Shown piece after piece: positions 10,551 to 21,844 of a stretch of DNA of 64,000 nucleotides (the first letter of the stretch is position 1; every line of letters starts with the position of its first letter). The stretch is taken from assembly GCA_039545275.1 (NCBI GenBank), contig BCHS01000002.1, positions 682,001 to 746,000 of the forward strand, read 5' to 3'. The notes under the pieces are model-generated. The model did no database searches, was not told the origin of the DNA, and was given only the letters and a program-made list of their open reading frames with translations. Source of the DNA: Pseudomicrostroma phylloplanum (lineage: Eukaryota; Basidiomycota; Exobasidiomycetes; Microstromatales). Both the position numbers and the translations under genes were made by a program.

Positions 10551-10803
10551 TAGACCTTGAGCGATTCAAGCATGCCATATCCAAATGTCGAAGATCTGTA
10601 GACTCATCACCACTGTAAATGCATCACGAGCTGCTAATGACCACTCGGAAAGAAGCGCAACGGAACGGAGCGGTCGACGGAAAGAGAAGTGTGGAGAAGC
10701 GGGGACAGACGGACAGAAGATTGTGTTGCATTCGATGCCATTCGCTCCCTCCCTTGCCTTCCTCCTGACCTCGACGAGCTACCACTAACCCATCTGCGCC
10801 ACT

Positions 10804-12094
10804 ATGACCAACCCCATCGTGTGTGAGTAGACCTGATCAGTCTTATCACCAAGACCTGAAGCAGCTGACGCCTATCCCCTCTTCTTTACTCAACCGGATC
10901 TGCTGCTTTCGCCCCGTAGACTTTGACATTGCCTTCGCCGGCCAGGCCGCCCCCTCTCGCAAGAACGGCAACCGTGTCGTCTTCGAGCTATACGCCGACA
11001 AGGTCCCAAAGACTGCCGAGAACTTCCGCGCCCTATGTACAGGCGAGAAGGGCGCCAATGAGCAAGGCGTGAAGCTGGCCTACAAGGGCTCCGGCTTTCA
11101 TCGAGTGATCCCCAAGTTCATGTGCCAGGGAGGAGATTTCACCGCCGGTAACGGTACAGGTGGAGTCAGCATCTACGGCGAAAAATTCGTCGATGAAGAT
11201 CTCACAGGAAAGCATGACCGACCCTTCTTGCTGTCGATGGCCAATGCTGGTCCCAACACTAATGGCAGTCAATTCTTCATTACGACTGTGCCCACCCCTC
11301 ATCTCGATGGCAAGCACGTCGTCTTCGGGAAGGTATTGGCTGGAAAGGATGTCGTGAGAAGAATCGAAAACTGTCCCAAGGGAGAGCAGGACAAGCCAGT
11401 GGAGCCGATTACAATCGAGGACGCCGGCGAGCTACCCGCAGGCAGCACAGACTTTGGTATCGAAGCAGATCCAAGTGGAGACAAGCACGAAGACTTCCCA
11501 GAGGACGTGGAAGGCGAGGACGGACCCGAAGAGAATCCTAACGCCGCTCTGGCCATCGCAAGCGACCTGAAAGCAATCGCAGGCAAGCTCTTCAGCTCTC
11601 AAAACTACCCTTTGGCTCTTGAAAAGTATCAGAAGTCGCTGCGCTACCTGAACGTACACCCCGTACTGCCAGAGGACAGCAAGCCGGAGCTGGTCGACGA
11701 GTACGAGACGACTCGGATCGCAGTGAGCCTCAACGCCGCCCTGTGCGGTATCAAGATCGGCACCAAGGCATCGGCAAAGGTCGCCGAGAAGCTGGCGACG
11801 TCGTCCCTCTCCCTCGTCGAGAAGGCTTCAAAGCGCACCGGTGCTTGGGATCAAGCTTCAGACTCTCACCCAGCATCTGTCAAGGCCAAGCAGGACATGG
11901 CAAAGGCGCACTACAGGCGAGCACTGGCGCTCATTGTGCAAGGCGACCTCGATTCGGCTGGAGCCGACCTGGAGAGAGCTCTTGGGTATGCGCCAGAGGA
12001 TGCTGGAATCAAGAAGGAGAAGGCGAGCCTGGCGGATAAGCGGAAGAAGAAGGTCGAGGCGCAGAGGAAGCAGTACAGCAAGATGTTCGGCTGA
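10804..12094 (+). CDS. CPR6: Cyclophilin-40 type peptidyl-prolyl isomerase with TPR domain
   Basis: Exons 10804-10822 and 10920-12094 give 397 aa. This Hsp90 co-chaperone combines a peptidyl-prolyl cis-trans isomerase domain (about 5-175) with C-terminal TPR repeats (about 225-385). The isomerase signature is intact: [31 protein letters not shown] and [12 protein letters not shown]. The last motif has His where cyclophilin A has the cyclosporin-contacting Trp, as in other Cyp40 proteins. The TPR part begins near [20 protein letters not shown] and ends in a Lys-rich helix. The 19-nt first exon supplies MTNPIV. The joined codon gives YFDIAFAG, the normal first strand. The gene follows the Sec14-like gene on the same strand after 253 bp. 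Confidence 0.95.
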
Positions 12095-12284
12095 AGGGAG
12101 TACGAGCACATTCAAAGAGTCACTGGGCTTGATGTGGAGCTCAGAGTGATGAGCAGGGGATTCTCAAAAGGCGATGTGGGTCACTGCCCACTAAGTCCAC
12201 GAACAATAGCATATCACATCATCCCATGAAGCACATCCTAGATCGATTTGAGAAGTTCTTTGCTTTTTGGCTGCGCTCTCTTTC

Positions 12285-13506
12285 TCAGTACGGCGCCGGT
12301 CTGCCTGCACCTCTCCCTCCGCGATCGTCTCGATCCGCACCTCCACGGTTTCCAGGCCGATTTGGATTCGGGCAATGATTGGCATAATGTCCCGTCTCTA
12401 AAAGAGCCAAAGAAAGGTGCCGAAAGGTCGTCAGCAGACTGGGGGAAAGGAGAAGCGTTCACTGGGCCGCGACATCAACTCACCTCCACACTTGAAGCAG
12501 AGCACCTGCGAGTGATCTCTCCCGCCTCCGCCGCCTGGTCGATCCCCTTGCCCTCGCATAGGACGGTCTCCTCCCCGTCTATCGCCCGGAGGCCCACCTT
12601 CGCGACGAGGAGGACGCGACTGGTCGCCTCCTTCCCTCAGATGCGGGGGAGGACCAAAGGCTTCTTCTGCCGAGAGGGGCTTGTGATTGAGGATGGGAGA
12701 AGTACGACATGAGTGTGGTGAAGGAATGGATGATTTGGGACTGGTAGAATGGTAGAAGAGGCGAAGGGCAAGAGGTCAGAAGCGGTCAGAAGGCGAGAAG
12801 AAGGCAAATGGTGGCCTATGCGTGGCGTGCTGCAACTCACTGGCCTTGCTTGCACTCAGGGCCTTTTGGACAGAAGCCGGCAACGTAGTAAGGACAGACG
12901 GTCCTGCGGATATGCTTCTTGGCACACTCGGGACCTGCACTCGAGGAGAAATGTGGTACTTCAGTACGGACTCTTAGCGCTCAGTCGCCTCTCTGCGTGC
13001 TCACCTCTAGGACAAAATCCCCTCCTATACTCCTCACATTCCCGCCTCTTCTCCCTCGGCAGCTTGTGCCTATATAGACAGTCCTCCCCGCTATTGCAGA
13101 ATCCAAAAGTGGCAAACATCCTGCATTCGGGCATCTTGCGCATGTCGTACTCGTGTAGGTAGTCGCATGTCGCGTCCGACTTTTTGCAGAGGCCTCTGAG
13201 CCAATGCTTGCATACTGTGCGTTTCTGAGGGTCTGGATGCGACTGCGGGAAAGGGAGCGAGATCGGCAGCGGGTATGAGGCGAAGATAGATTGGAGCAAG
13301 GACGAGGGCAGGGGAGGATGAGGAGTGGGAGGTGTGAGAGGAGGGGTGGGGGGGCGTGAGGATGGAGAGTAGGAGCCCGAGCCAGAGCCTGAGGGGCCCG
13401 CGACGGGGCTATATTCTTGCTGCCCATCCCCATCTTGCGTATGAGTCTCGCCGTTGGCATCCTGATGGTATGCAGTGTTGGCCAGCTGGCCCATAGGATC
13501 CTCCAT
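12285..13506 (-). CDS. YTH1: mRNA 3'-end processing zinc-finger protein Yth1 (CPSF30)
   Basis: Exons are 13506-13005, 12934-12841, 12740-12484 and 12397-12285 (321 aa). Yth1/CPSF30 is a polyadenylation-factor subunit that binds the AAUAAA region. Four CCCH fingers are visible, starting at [33 protein letters not shown] and [12 protein letters not shown]. The His of the fourth finger is created by the intron-2 splice, which supports that junction. The Arg/Gly-rich C-terminus ends with a CCHC zinc knuckle ([14 protein letters not shown]), itself assembled across intron 3. The N-terminal ~125 residues are Pro/Ser-rich. The usual first CCCH finger, normally just ahead of the CKHWLRG finger, is not present. 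The gene is divergent from the amino acid transporter gene. Confidence 0.92.
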
Positions 13507-13859
13507 GATGCTGCCGGCTGACCGTGTATGCGTTGTGTGTGTATGGTCCGGGCAAGTGGATCAGAAGGAAGTAGCCATCCATATCGCGGAACGGAGGATC
13601 CATTCCCCCATCAGCTCTAAACTCCGCCCGGCGAGAAATTCTGCCGTGGGGGCCTCGCTAGTTTATCAGTGAGTGTGCCGGCTGCCCCGCAATTTGGACG
13701 CCATGTGTAGTTCCTGGCTTCCCTTTTCGACCTGTTTTCTCCGACTCTAAATCTTTCGTACCTTGACTTCGCTCCTCGCGATACGATCGACCGTTTTGCG
13801 CCTTCCGCGCTCTCCCCAGACTCAGCCATCTCGCCAGCTGCCAGGACGGACCTCACAGG
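13507..13859. other. Divergent promoter region, YTH1 / amino acid transporter
   Basis: The 353 bp between the two divergent starts must hold both promoters. No other feature is evident. Confidence 0.45.
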
Positions 13860-16175
13860 ATGCCTCACACGACCGCGGGTCCATCCTCGTCGAGGCCCAT
13901 CCAGCAAAGAGCTTCCGCCGCCGCTAGACCTCGCAATGCAGTTGCGGCGCAGCAACAGCAACAGGCAGCAGCACAGCAGCCACCATGGCGCTCCTCTCTA
14001 GACCTCGTCTGGTCTTACTCTCGCTCTCAGGCATTCTACAGCCACAATCTCGAGACCAGCCCCAGCTTCACAGACGCGAGATGGAGAGGCCCACAGTATG
14101 AGGTCACTCCAGAGACGCTCGAAGAGGGGGAGGAGGAAGACGAAGAGTACGACTGGGAGCAAGGGGAAGGGGAAAGTGACGCAGGGGAGGATGTCAGGGG
14201 GAGGAGATCTTCAGAGCAAGATGCCGATCACCTCTTTCCTCACACTGGGCCAGTCTGGACCGAAGATTCTACTCCTTATTCCACCACCGCTTCAACGGGG
14301 AGCGGGTCGTCCAAGATCCGAAGACTGAGACAAGTCGCAGCCGAGGGCAGCGACAGTGACGACAGGAATAGCAGAAGTAGAAGTAGAAGCCCAAAGAAGC
14401 TCGATATCAGTCGTACAGCGATGTCCAATTCTCGCAGCGAGCGCAGGACATCAGGCCTATCAAGGCGGAGCGACGATCCTGGCTCTGTTCGCTCCGCTGA
14501 TATCGAGACGTCGCCACAAGCGCCTTCAAACGAGCGCACCCCTTTACTAGGCTCGAGAGAGCGGCGCAAGTCTCGCTCGTCGTTTCATGGACCAGGCCTT
14601 GGCAGGCGCAAAAGTTCGGGCTTCACAGCAACGCCCAAGTTTCCTGCAGGATCGTCTACCTTTGGTCAATCTCTCTTCAACTGCATCAATGCCCTTGTTG
14701 GCATCGGAATTCTCTCATTGCCTCTTGCTCTGTCTTATGCATCTTTCACTCTTGGCGTTCCGATCTTCTTGGCCGCTGGTCTGGTCACCAGCTACACAGG
14801 CAAGCTCCTATGGAAGATGATGCGTCTGGACCCTAGGCTTAGATCGTATTCAGACATCGGCCGCTATGCTTTCGGCGACAAAGCTCAGATCGGCATCAGT
14901 CTGTTGTTCGGAGCAGAGCTATGGGCAGTCAGCGTTGCGCTCATTGTCCTCTTCGGAGACAGTCTTTACGCCATGGTCCACTCGAACATGCGTCCCTCAC
15001 ACGTTCAGACTTTCGTGGTCGCTTCTGGGATCGCGACATGGTCTCCTTCGGCTTTCAAGATTCTCGGCTTCTTCCTCGTCCTTCCAACGGTCTTCGTGCC
15101 CTTGCGCTTCCTGTCTCCGATCAGCGTCATCGGCATCCTTTCCACTGTCACAGTCTTGGTCATTCTTGTCACAGATGGCTTCCTGAAGCCTGACTACCCC
15201 GGCTCCCTTCATCACCCAGCCGCCACACTCTGGCCGCCCGAGCCGCCTCAGTGGTCGAAGATCCCGCTCTCCTTCGGTCTCATCATGAGCGGCTTCGCGT
15301 CTCATGCCATCGTACCGGCCATCATCCGGGACATGAAGGAACCCGAACGCTTCCCTGCCATGCTCAACACCGCGTACGTAGTCGCAACGGCCATCTACCT
15401 CACAATGGGTATTACGGGCTACCTCATGTTCGGCAAAGGCGTCTCCGACGAGATCACTCGAGATGTTGCCCAAACGAAGGCGTACCCTCAGCTTCTGACC
15501 AAGATCGCTGTTTGGTTGATCGTTGTGGTGCCTCTGACCAAGTTTGCGCTTGCTAGTAGGCCGGTGCTAGGTATCTTCGAAGGCTTGCTTGGAGTGGAGG
15601 AGCCCCAGACGATCGCGGAAACAGAGGGTCACAACGAGGAAAGCAACACGATGGCCGGCAGGGTTGCAGAAGAGCTCGAACAGGACATCGATGATGCTAA
15701 TCGCCCCCAAGGTACTCTCAAGCAGCAGGGCGGCAGCCACATCTCCTTGAATGGCGTAGCCCCGGCAGATCCTTCGCGCCTCCCTCCTCCGCCAAGCAGC
15801 ATATCTCCACGGCTCCGCATAGTGTTGCGGAACCTCCTTCGTTTGGTCCTGACGGCTCTCATACTACTCACGGCCATTGTGTTCCCCGAATTCGAAAGGA
15901 TCATGGCATTCCTCGGCGCATTCCTAGCATTTACAACTTGTGTCATCGGACCCATCATGGCTCGTGAGTATGCAGAACACTGGATACAAAAAGAGTCCCG
16001 TGAGCAACAATAGTTCACGTCATTGACCCTCCTTTCGCCCATCTCCCCCTCGCCAGATCTGAAACTCTTCCGCGCCGAGCTCTCCACGCGGCGCATCGTC
16101 TGCGAAATCGTCCTCCTCTCCATAAGCTTTGTTTGTGCCATCACAGGAACCGTGTGGGCATTCTTGCCCCTTTGA
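13860..16175 (+). CDS. Vacuolar amino acid transporter, AVT/AAAP family
   Basis: Exons 13860-15963 and 16057-16175 give 740 aa. It belongs to the amino acid/auxin permease family (Aa_trans), whose fungal AVT members exchange amino acids across the vacuolar membrane with protons. Residues 1-260 are Ser/Arg/acidic and probably cytosolic. The transport core begins at SLFNCINALVGIGILSLPLA (about 271), the family's first helix, and has about ten or eleven helices. A loop of ~60 residues after the ninth carries another disordered segment. The final exon, joined after the segment ending GPIMA, encodes the last helix (IVLLSISFVCAITGTVWAFL). Reading through the intron would stop after 717 residues and lose that helix. 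The closest yeast relatives are Avt1-type, but the paralogue is uncertain. Confidence 0.9.
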
Positions 16176-16349
16176 AGTGTACGCTTGTACCACTCTTTCG
16201 ACCATTTGTAACCTTATTCTGTGTCATTGGCGATCTGCACAACGTCTTGACTTCCTGCGTTTGCAGGGTCTTCATCGGATCATTATCGTGTGCCTCTCCG
16301 TTCCGAGATCCGGCGCGCGCCACGATTTGGTGTGGGGGAGGAGGAACAG

Positions 16350-18293
16350 ATGCCGGGACCACCCCTTCCCGACCCGACCCCACACCATTCGTTTCTCCAC
16401 TGTCCGCGACTCCAGTCTCGTCGGTTTACTTTGGACGGTCTTACTCCTGTTCTTTCACATCTGCCGAAGGGATCGCAAAGTATGGCTCCTTCCCATACTC
16501 TTCCTGCGCTGCACCACGCCCTCTCGCGCCTCTCAGTGACGAAGCCTCGGATCATCTCCTCGCCTCCAACGCAACCGCGTCGCGCCTCTGTAGCGCTCAT
16601 CCTCCGTATCCGGCCACACGCAGACGATGAAGAGTATCTCTCCCAGCAGTACGATGCAGAAGGATTGCCTCTCCCGGGATCAGAGGTGGACAGGTTGATG
16701 GCGCAGAGTGGGCTGGGCTTGGGAGGCGGCACGGGCCTGGGCGGGAGTACCAGCGGCAGCGTGGCTACGAGCCAGAGGAGATCGCGGTCGAGGCGTTCCT
16801 CCATTGCCTCTTCCTCTTCGAGGAGCGGAGCAGCCGGCAAGACATCTACACAACGGACTCTTTCCTCCTTTTTCTCCCTTCCATGGGTACAGCGGGGTGT
16901 CCCAGAGATTCTATACATCAAGAGAGCTACGAGAGCTACGGACAAGTGGTCAGCTCACGTTGCCTTCCCTGGCGGAAGACGAGATGAGACGGACGAGGAT
17001 GCGCTGTACACAGCTATGAGGGAGACGTGGGAGGAGGTCGGACTAGACTTGGCCGATAGAGACTTTCTAAAGATTGGACAATTAGATGATAGAGAGATCA
17101 CCAGCAGTCTTGGAAAGCGCTTGCTAATGGTTCTGAGCCCCTTTGGTGAGTCATGTGCAGCAGGTCCTAACAGTTCGGCAAGAGGAATGCTGACGAAGAC
17201 GGCCTCGCATCGTTTCCTCTAGTGTTCTTGCAAACGACTCCCTTCTCGCACCACCCCGAGCTTCAACCGACAGAGGTAGCCTCGGCTCACTGGGTCTCTC
17301 TCGCACATCTCTACACACCCAAGCCGAGCTGGGGCACAGTCTCGATCGACATTGCGACTCGGTTAGCTCCAAAGAGCAGCGGTATCCGCTTCCTGCTGAA
17401 GGGCTTGCTGGGCAAGATGGACTTCAGGTGTGTCCTCCTACCCAATGACCCTTGGGCTATAGCCGACGAGGATGAGGACACAGCGAGTGCAGATTCGGAC
17501 GGACCCCAAGGGGCGGAGAGAGCAAGGAGGAAGAGAGAAGTCAGGAAGGAAGCCGTGAAGTCGGTCAGAGATGGCAGCGACCTGCAACTCTGGGGCTTGA
17601 CGCTGGGGATGACAATGTGAGTCCAGAGGGCTAGCGTAGAGAGGGCCCAATGCTGACATTGCGACTCTTGCCACTTTCTCGACAGCGATCTCTTGGCGCA
17701 TATGTCCACGTTCCCATCCGCTCCGTCCAAATCGTCGTCAGCTCAGCCTATCAGCCTGCAGTCCATCCTTCACACTACCCCTTCGCAACTGCCCTCGCTG
17801 TTCCGCAAGGTTGCCGTGCGCATGAGGGACGAGCTCCACCTCAACCCTCCCCCGATGGCGGATGCTAAAGCGCCTAGCCTGACCAGCGTATACCCTCGCT
17901 TTAGCAACACCGACGTCAATTTGTGAGTGACCGATGATGATAGCCGCCCAGTCGAGACGGGAGTGTTACTGACCTCCACTTGTGCCCCTCCCACTCCCTC
18001 TCCTCTGTTCTCACCTCAGCTGGATCTGGGTCTTTGGGGCTCGCTATCGACATATTGTCCGTTCATGGGCATCCTCTCTGGGTGGACCCTCGGAGAGGAC
18101 CTATAATTGGTCAGGTTTGGCCCTCGGCGCCTTCTATACCGCTGTGCGCAGAGCTCTAATCGTGGCCATTGCATTGAGGGCGCTCGGTGCATTGGGCATG
18201 GCAACCTTGGCGGTCTGGCTTGGCAGGAGGAGGGTGATAAGGGCACGGAAAGGTCTGCCGGGCTTGGGTCTGGACGAAGTCCTGCGAGGCTAG
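16350..18293 (+). CDS. Nudix hydrolase, CoA-diphosphatase type, with C-terminal membrane anchor
   Basis: Exons 16350-17145, 17223-17616, 17686-17922 and 18020-18293 give 566 aa. Nudix enzymes cleave nucleoside diphosphates linked to another group. The segment HVAFPGG, then RETWEEVGL, has the spacing seen in CoA-pyrophosphatase relatives (NUDT7/8, Pcd1). A long Ser/Arg-rich insertion splits the domain's first strands (about 130-190). The catalytic Glu residues of REx2EE are present. The last exon encodes one or two hydrophobic helices (ALGAFYTAVRRALIVAIALR, then LGMATLAVWLG), so the enzyme is probably membrane-anchored. The start is uncertain: I chose the first ATG in frame (16350), but a later Met (about residue 45, MAPSHTLPAL...) is also plausible. 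It begins 175 bp downstream of the amino acid transporter stop. Confidence 0.82.
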
Positions 18294-20187
18294 TCAGGCT
18301 CAAAATAGACCCACAGCAGCGCCAGGGAGAGCATGTTTCGGGGCAGCAACACCTGCTGCCGACCAATCCTTCGCACATTCACGCCACGAAGCAGAGCGCC
18401 TGGTCCAAAATCGTTGCAGTTTCAAGTCGCTGCCAAGAACCACGTGGTTCATTGTACCATTGTCATAGCTACCAGCCTACAATCGTCGTCAGTAGCGAGG
18501 CAGAGGAACGAAGCTCTCATCCTTGTTCGAGGTAGTGTGCCAGTCTCTGTGTATTTCACGCCTTTGTGCTCCCTGCGCCACCCCGATGCCCAGGAAGTAC
18601 GCCCTCAATCGACAAATGCTTCTTGGCCTTGGCCTTGGCCTGAGCCGCCACCATCTCTTGCTCTCCTGGTCATGTGGTTCCACCTTGCAGTGTTCAGTCT
18701 GCGCCTGACGCCCTCGCAGAAAGAAATCTCTCCCTCGCTTGCTTAGCGATCCGCCGGCGAGAATTGTTGCAGAGATGACCGAGAGGTGATTGAGGCCCGG
18801 GGAGCTCGATAGTCAGGCAGGAGGAGCAGGGGGTTGGGAACGCGCGGGGAATCAGTCGAAGGGCGAGCACGGAGACTCGGAGGGCGGGTGGGGAGTAAGG
18901 CGATGGCAGCCGGGGGGACGAGGGAGTGAGGAGACGAGGGAGGGAGGGAGCGGAGCGGAGTTGGAACAGGTCCTCCAATCCCTTATCTCTACTTTGGCTA
19001 AGAACCTTGTCAGTGTCAGGGCCATTGTCCTGGGCTGAGCGCATCGCAGCGCTTCGTAGCCTGGGCGAAAGGGGGAATCGAGGCCTGGCCGCGGGCGATT
19101 GATCGAGAGGGACGGGGAGTCGCTGACACAGGCAGGGCACACGACCTTTCTTACGAAGCTTTTGGCGCCTAACCTGCTATGATGCTGCAGCGGGAAGCCG
19201 AGGAGCTTAGGCGTCGAGGAGTTGGGAGACACGGAGGGACAAGAGGGTGAGGAGTGTGGTCAAGGTACTATTTGTTTGGTGACGCTCCTTTGGACGTGCT
19301 GGATCTCGGAAGAGGTGGTAGTAGTCTGGGCGCCATCTGTGGAAGCGGACGCGGGTAGGGAGCGCTAGGTGTTTACAGCGCGTGGCTAACGCCTTGCCGG
19401 CAATCGAGGCTTAGATATCGCCCTCGCCAAAGCAGGTCCCTGGTCTAGGCCGGCTTGTGCCGAGCTGAGTTTGAGCGCTTCGATGCTGTCGCAGTCGACA
19501 GGCCCTTTGGTGATCGTTGATCGAGGAAATAACATGGGCGGGCGGACGTAGAGCGATTGAGCGAGGGCGAGTGTGTGCGTGGGCGGCCGCGTGCGTGCGG
19601 GCATGCGAGCGGAGGTTGAAGTGCTAGTGGCGGAGCGTGGCGGGGGGCGCGGCAGGAGAGGAGAGTCGCAAGTTGAACGTAGACAGACCTTCATGCATGG
19701 TTATCTCTAGAAGCACGTCCGACTCTCGGGCTGTCCGGCCTGCCACTTGTTGCAAGGTCCCACATCTTGGGGCCACGCAAGATGGCAGCTATCTGACCGA
19801 GGCAGATGGGCCGCCTCCCGCCGCTGCAAGTGGTAAGCTACGATAAGGGCGGTCAGGCACACGAAGCCAAGAAAAGCGGCCGCCATGCTCCGCGTCGGAC
19901 ATTCGTACCTTGATCCAATCTCCCTCGCTGCAGTATAAGGCCTGATCATTACCACCGCGCCCCTCACCAACTTCCCTTCCTCCTAGTCACACCAAACGTC
20001 TCCCTCCTGGCCCACCACCTTTCCTCCTCCTCCTCCTAGCCCGCCCTCCTTACCACCTCTCCTCTCTCGGTCTAGCACGAGCAGACTAAGAAGGCAGCAA
20101 GTCTTGGCCAAGCTCCGTCCCACATCACAACAACAACACCATCAGACGCATATAGCCATCCGCCCGAAATAGATCTAACCTAACAAA
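18294..20187. other. Large gene-poor interval upstream of the ammonium transporter
   Basis: In these 1.9 kb I find no ORF with convincing protein character. The left part is the Nudix gene's 3' region. The right part should be the ammonium transporter promoter and leader; it becomes CT-rich from about 19960 and contains two GATA-factor motifs near 19.8 kb. A 32-codon minus-strand ORF at 18556-18654 is too short and isolated to call. Confidence 0.5.
19789..19847. promoter_or_regulatory. Pair of HGATAR-type motifs upstream of the ammonium transporter
   Basis: AGATAG on the minus strand (19789-19794) and GATAAG on the plus strand (19842-19847; its 5' base is C, so only the GATAR core fits) lie about 340-400 bp upstream of the transporter ATG. 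Nitrogen-regulated GATA factors (AreA/Nit2 type) bind HGATAR sites, often in clusters of two, and drive ammonium permease genes when nitrogen is scarce. Occurrence by chance cannot be excluded for six-base motifs. Confidence 0.35.
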
Positions 20188-21844
20188 ATGGTCAACGTTA
20201 CCGCAACACCGGAGCACAATATCCTGGCGAATATCGATGGAGAGGAGACGATCTACAGTGAGTACTCGGAGCGCGATGTGTCTTTGCCCCCTATCTGTTT
20301 CTCCAGCTGCAGATTACTGATACTTTGTGCTCATCCGCCCCTCCCGTGATTAGACCTCGGCGACATCGCCTGGGTCATCGTCGCTACAGCCCTAGTATGG
20401 ATCATGATTCCAGGTCTTGGTAAGTCAGAGACCGGCAACGACACGAGCTTCCAGGCGGCCGCCGTGCTAACTTGCCGAGCTACTGCTATATCACCCTTCA
20501 GGTTTCTTCTACGCGGGTCTGCTCCGCAAGAAGAGCGCCCTGTCCATGCTTTGGATGTCTATGATCCTCTCCTCCATCGTTCTCTTTGAGTGGTTCTTCT
20601 GGGGCTTCTCTCTCTCCTTCTCGTCCACCTCGAACAATGTCTTCATCGGTGACCTGACCCACTTCGGTATGATGGGCGTTGACATCCAGCCCTCAGCTGG
20701 AGGATCCTACATCCCCAACCTCCTCTACGCCATGTACCAGGGGATGTTCGCTGCCATTACTCCTGTCATTGCCGCCGGTGCCTTTGCTGACCGAGCCAGG
20801 CTTCTGCCCGTAATGATCTGGACCTTCTGCTGGACCACCATCGTCTACAACCCCATTGCTTACGGCACCTGGAACGTCGGCTACGGATGGATGAACAACC
20901 TCGGAGGACTGGACTTTGCCGGAGGCACACCCGTCCACATTTCCTCTGGAACCGCCGCTCTCGCCATCTCCATTTTCCTCGGCCGCCGAAAGGGCTACGG
21001 AACTGAGGCCCTTGCCTACCGCCCCCACAACGTCTCTTACGTCGTCCTGGGCACAGTCTTCCTGTGGTTCGGCTGGAACGGGTTCAACGGTGGTTCCGAG
21101 ATCGGCGCCAACCTGCGAACTGTTATGGCCATGTACGTCACCAACATGTCTGCCGCCGTGGGTGGACTGACCTGGATGATGTGGGACTACAGGCTCGAAC
21201 GCAAGTGGTCTGCCGTCGGCTTCTGCTCTGGTGCCATTGCCGGTCTGGTCGCCATCACCCCTGCTTCCGGTTACGTTGCTCTGCCCGCCTCCATCGCCTT
21301 TGGTGTCGTCGCTGGTACCGTCTGCAACTGGGCTACCGCACTTAAGGGCTTCATGGGCGTCGATGACGCTCTGGATATCTTTGCCGCCCACGCCGTCGGT
21401 GGTCTCGTCGGCAACATCCTGACTGCCTTCTTCGCCGACAACCGAGTCGCCTCTTTCGATGGCTCTACCCCCATCGGCGGTGGATGGATCAACCACCACT
21501 GGATCCAGCTGGGATACCAGCTGGCCGACAGCTGCTTCGGTCTCGGATGGTCGATGGCACTCTCCTTCATCCTCCTCTTCGTCATAGACCGAATCCCCGG
21601 CTGCCACTTCAGGACTAGCGACGAGCGCGAGCTCATCGGTGCCGACCTCGGCGAGGTTGGTGAGCCCTGCTACCACGGTCTCAGCGGCGGTGACGACATC
21701 GACGCCATGTTCGAGAGTGCCTCCAACGAGCTTGGCAACGGCTCCACCCACTCCCCCGAGAAGCACGAGACCATGGTCGAGGACTCTCAACGCCATGCTG
21801 GCGCCGCTGAGCCTCTGCCAAGCTCTCACGGCAGCTCCGCTTAG
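20188..21844 (+). CDS. MEP2: Mep2-type ammonium transporter
   Basis: Exons 20188-20257, 20354-20419 and 20502-21844 give 492 aa. It is a plasma-membrane ammonium permease of the Amt/Mep/Rh family with eleven predicted helices. Both pore histidines are present: about His191 (GGTPVHISSG) and about His342 (AAHAVGGLVG). The first His separates Mep2-type permeases, which can act as ammonium sensors for filamentous growth, from Mep1/3-type permeases that carry Glu there. The cytosolic C-terminus has the conserved ELIGADLGEVGEPCYH region followed by an acidic tail. The two short introns restore the family sequence NLGDIAWVIVATALVW and PGLGFFYAGLLRKKSAL. The ATG context (CAAAATGG) is good. Upstream GATA motifs suggest nitrogen control. 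Confidence 0.95.

Noticed and set aside
13860..16013. Amino acid transporter ending at 16013 in a single exon (717 aa)
   Set aside because: That reading crosses a GTGAGT donor at 15964. Splicing to 16057 restores the last transmembrane helix expected for the family.
18556..18654. 32-codon minus-strand ORF with an Ala/Lys-rich start (MVAAQAKAKAKKH...)
   Set aside because: It faintly resembles small SERF-like proteins, but no upstream exon with the family N-terminus could be found and the length is within chance.
18694..19140. 149-codon minus-strand frame in the gene-poor interval
   Set aside because: Pro/Arg/Ser-rich chance composition and no plausible splice continuation.
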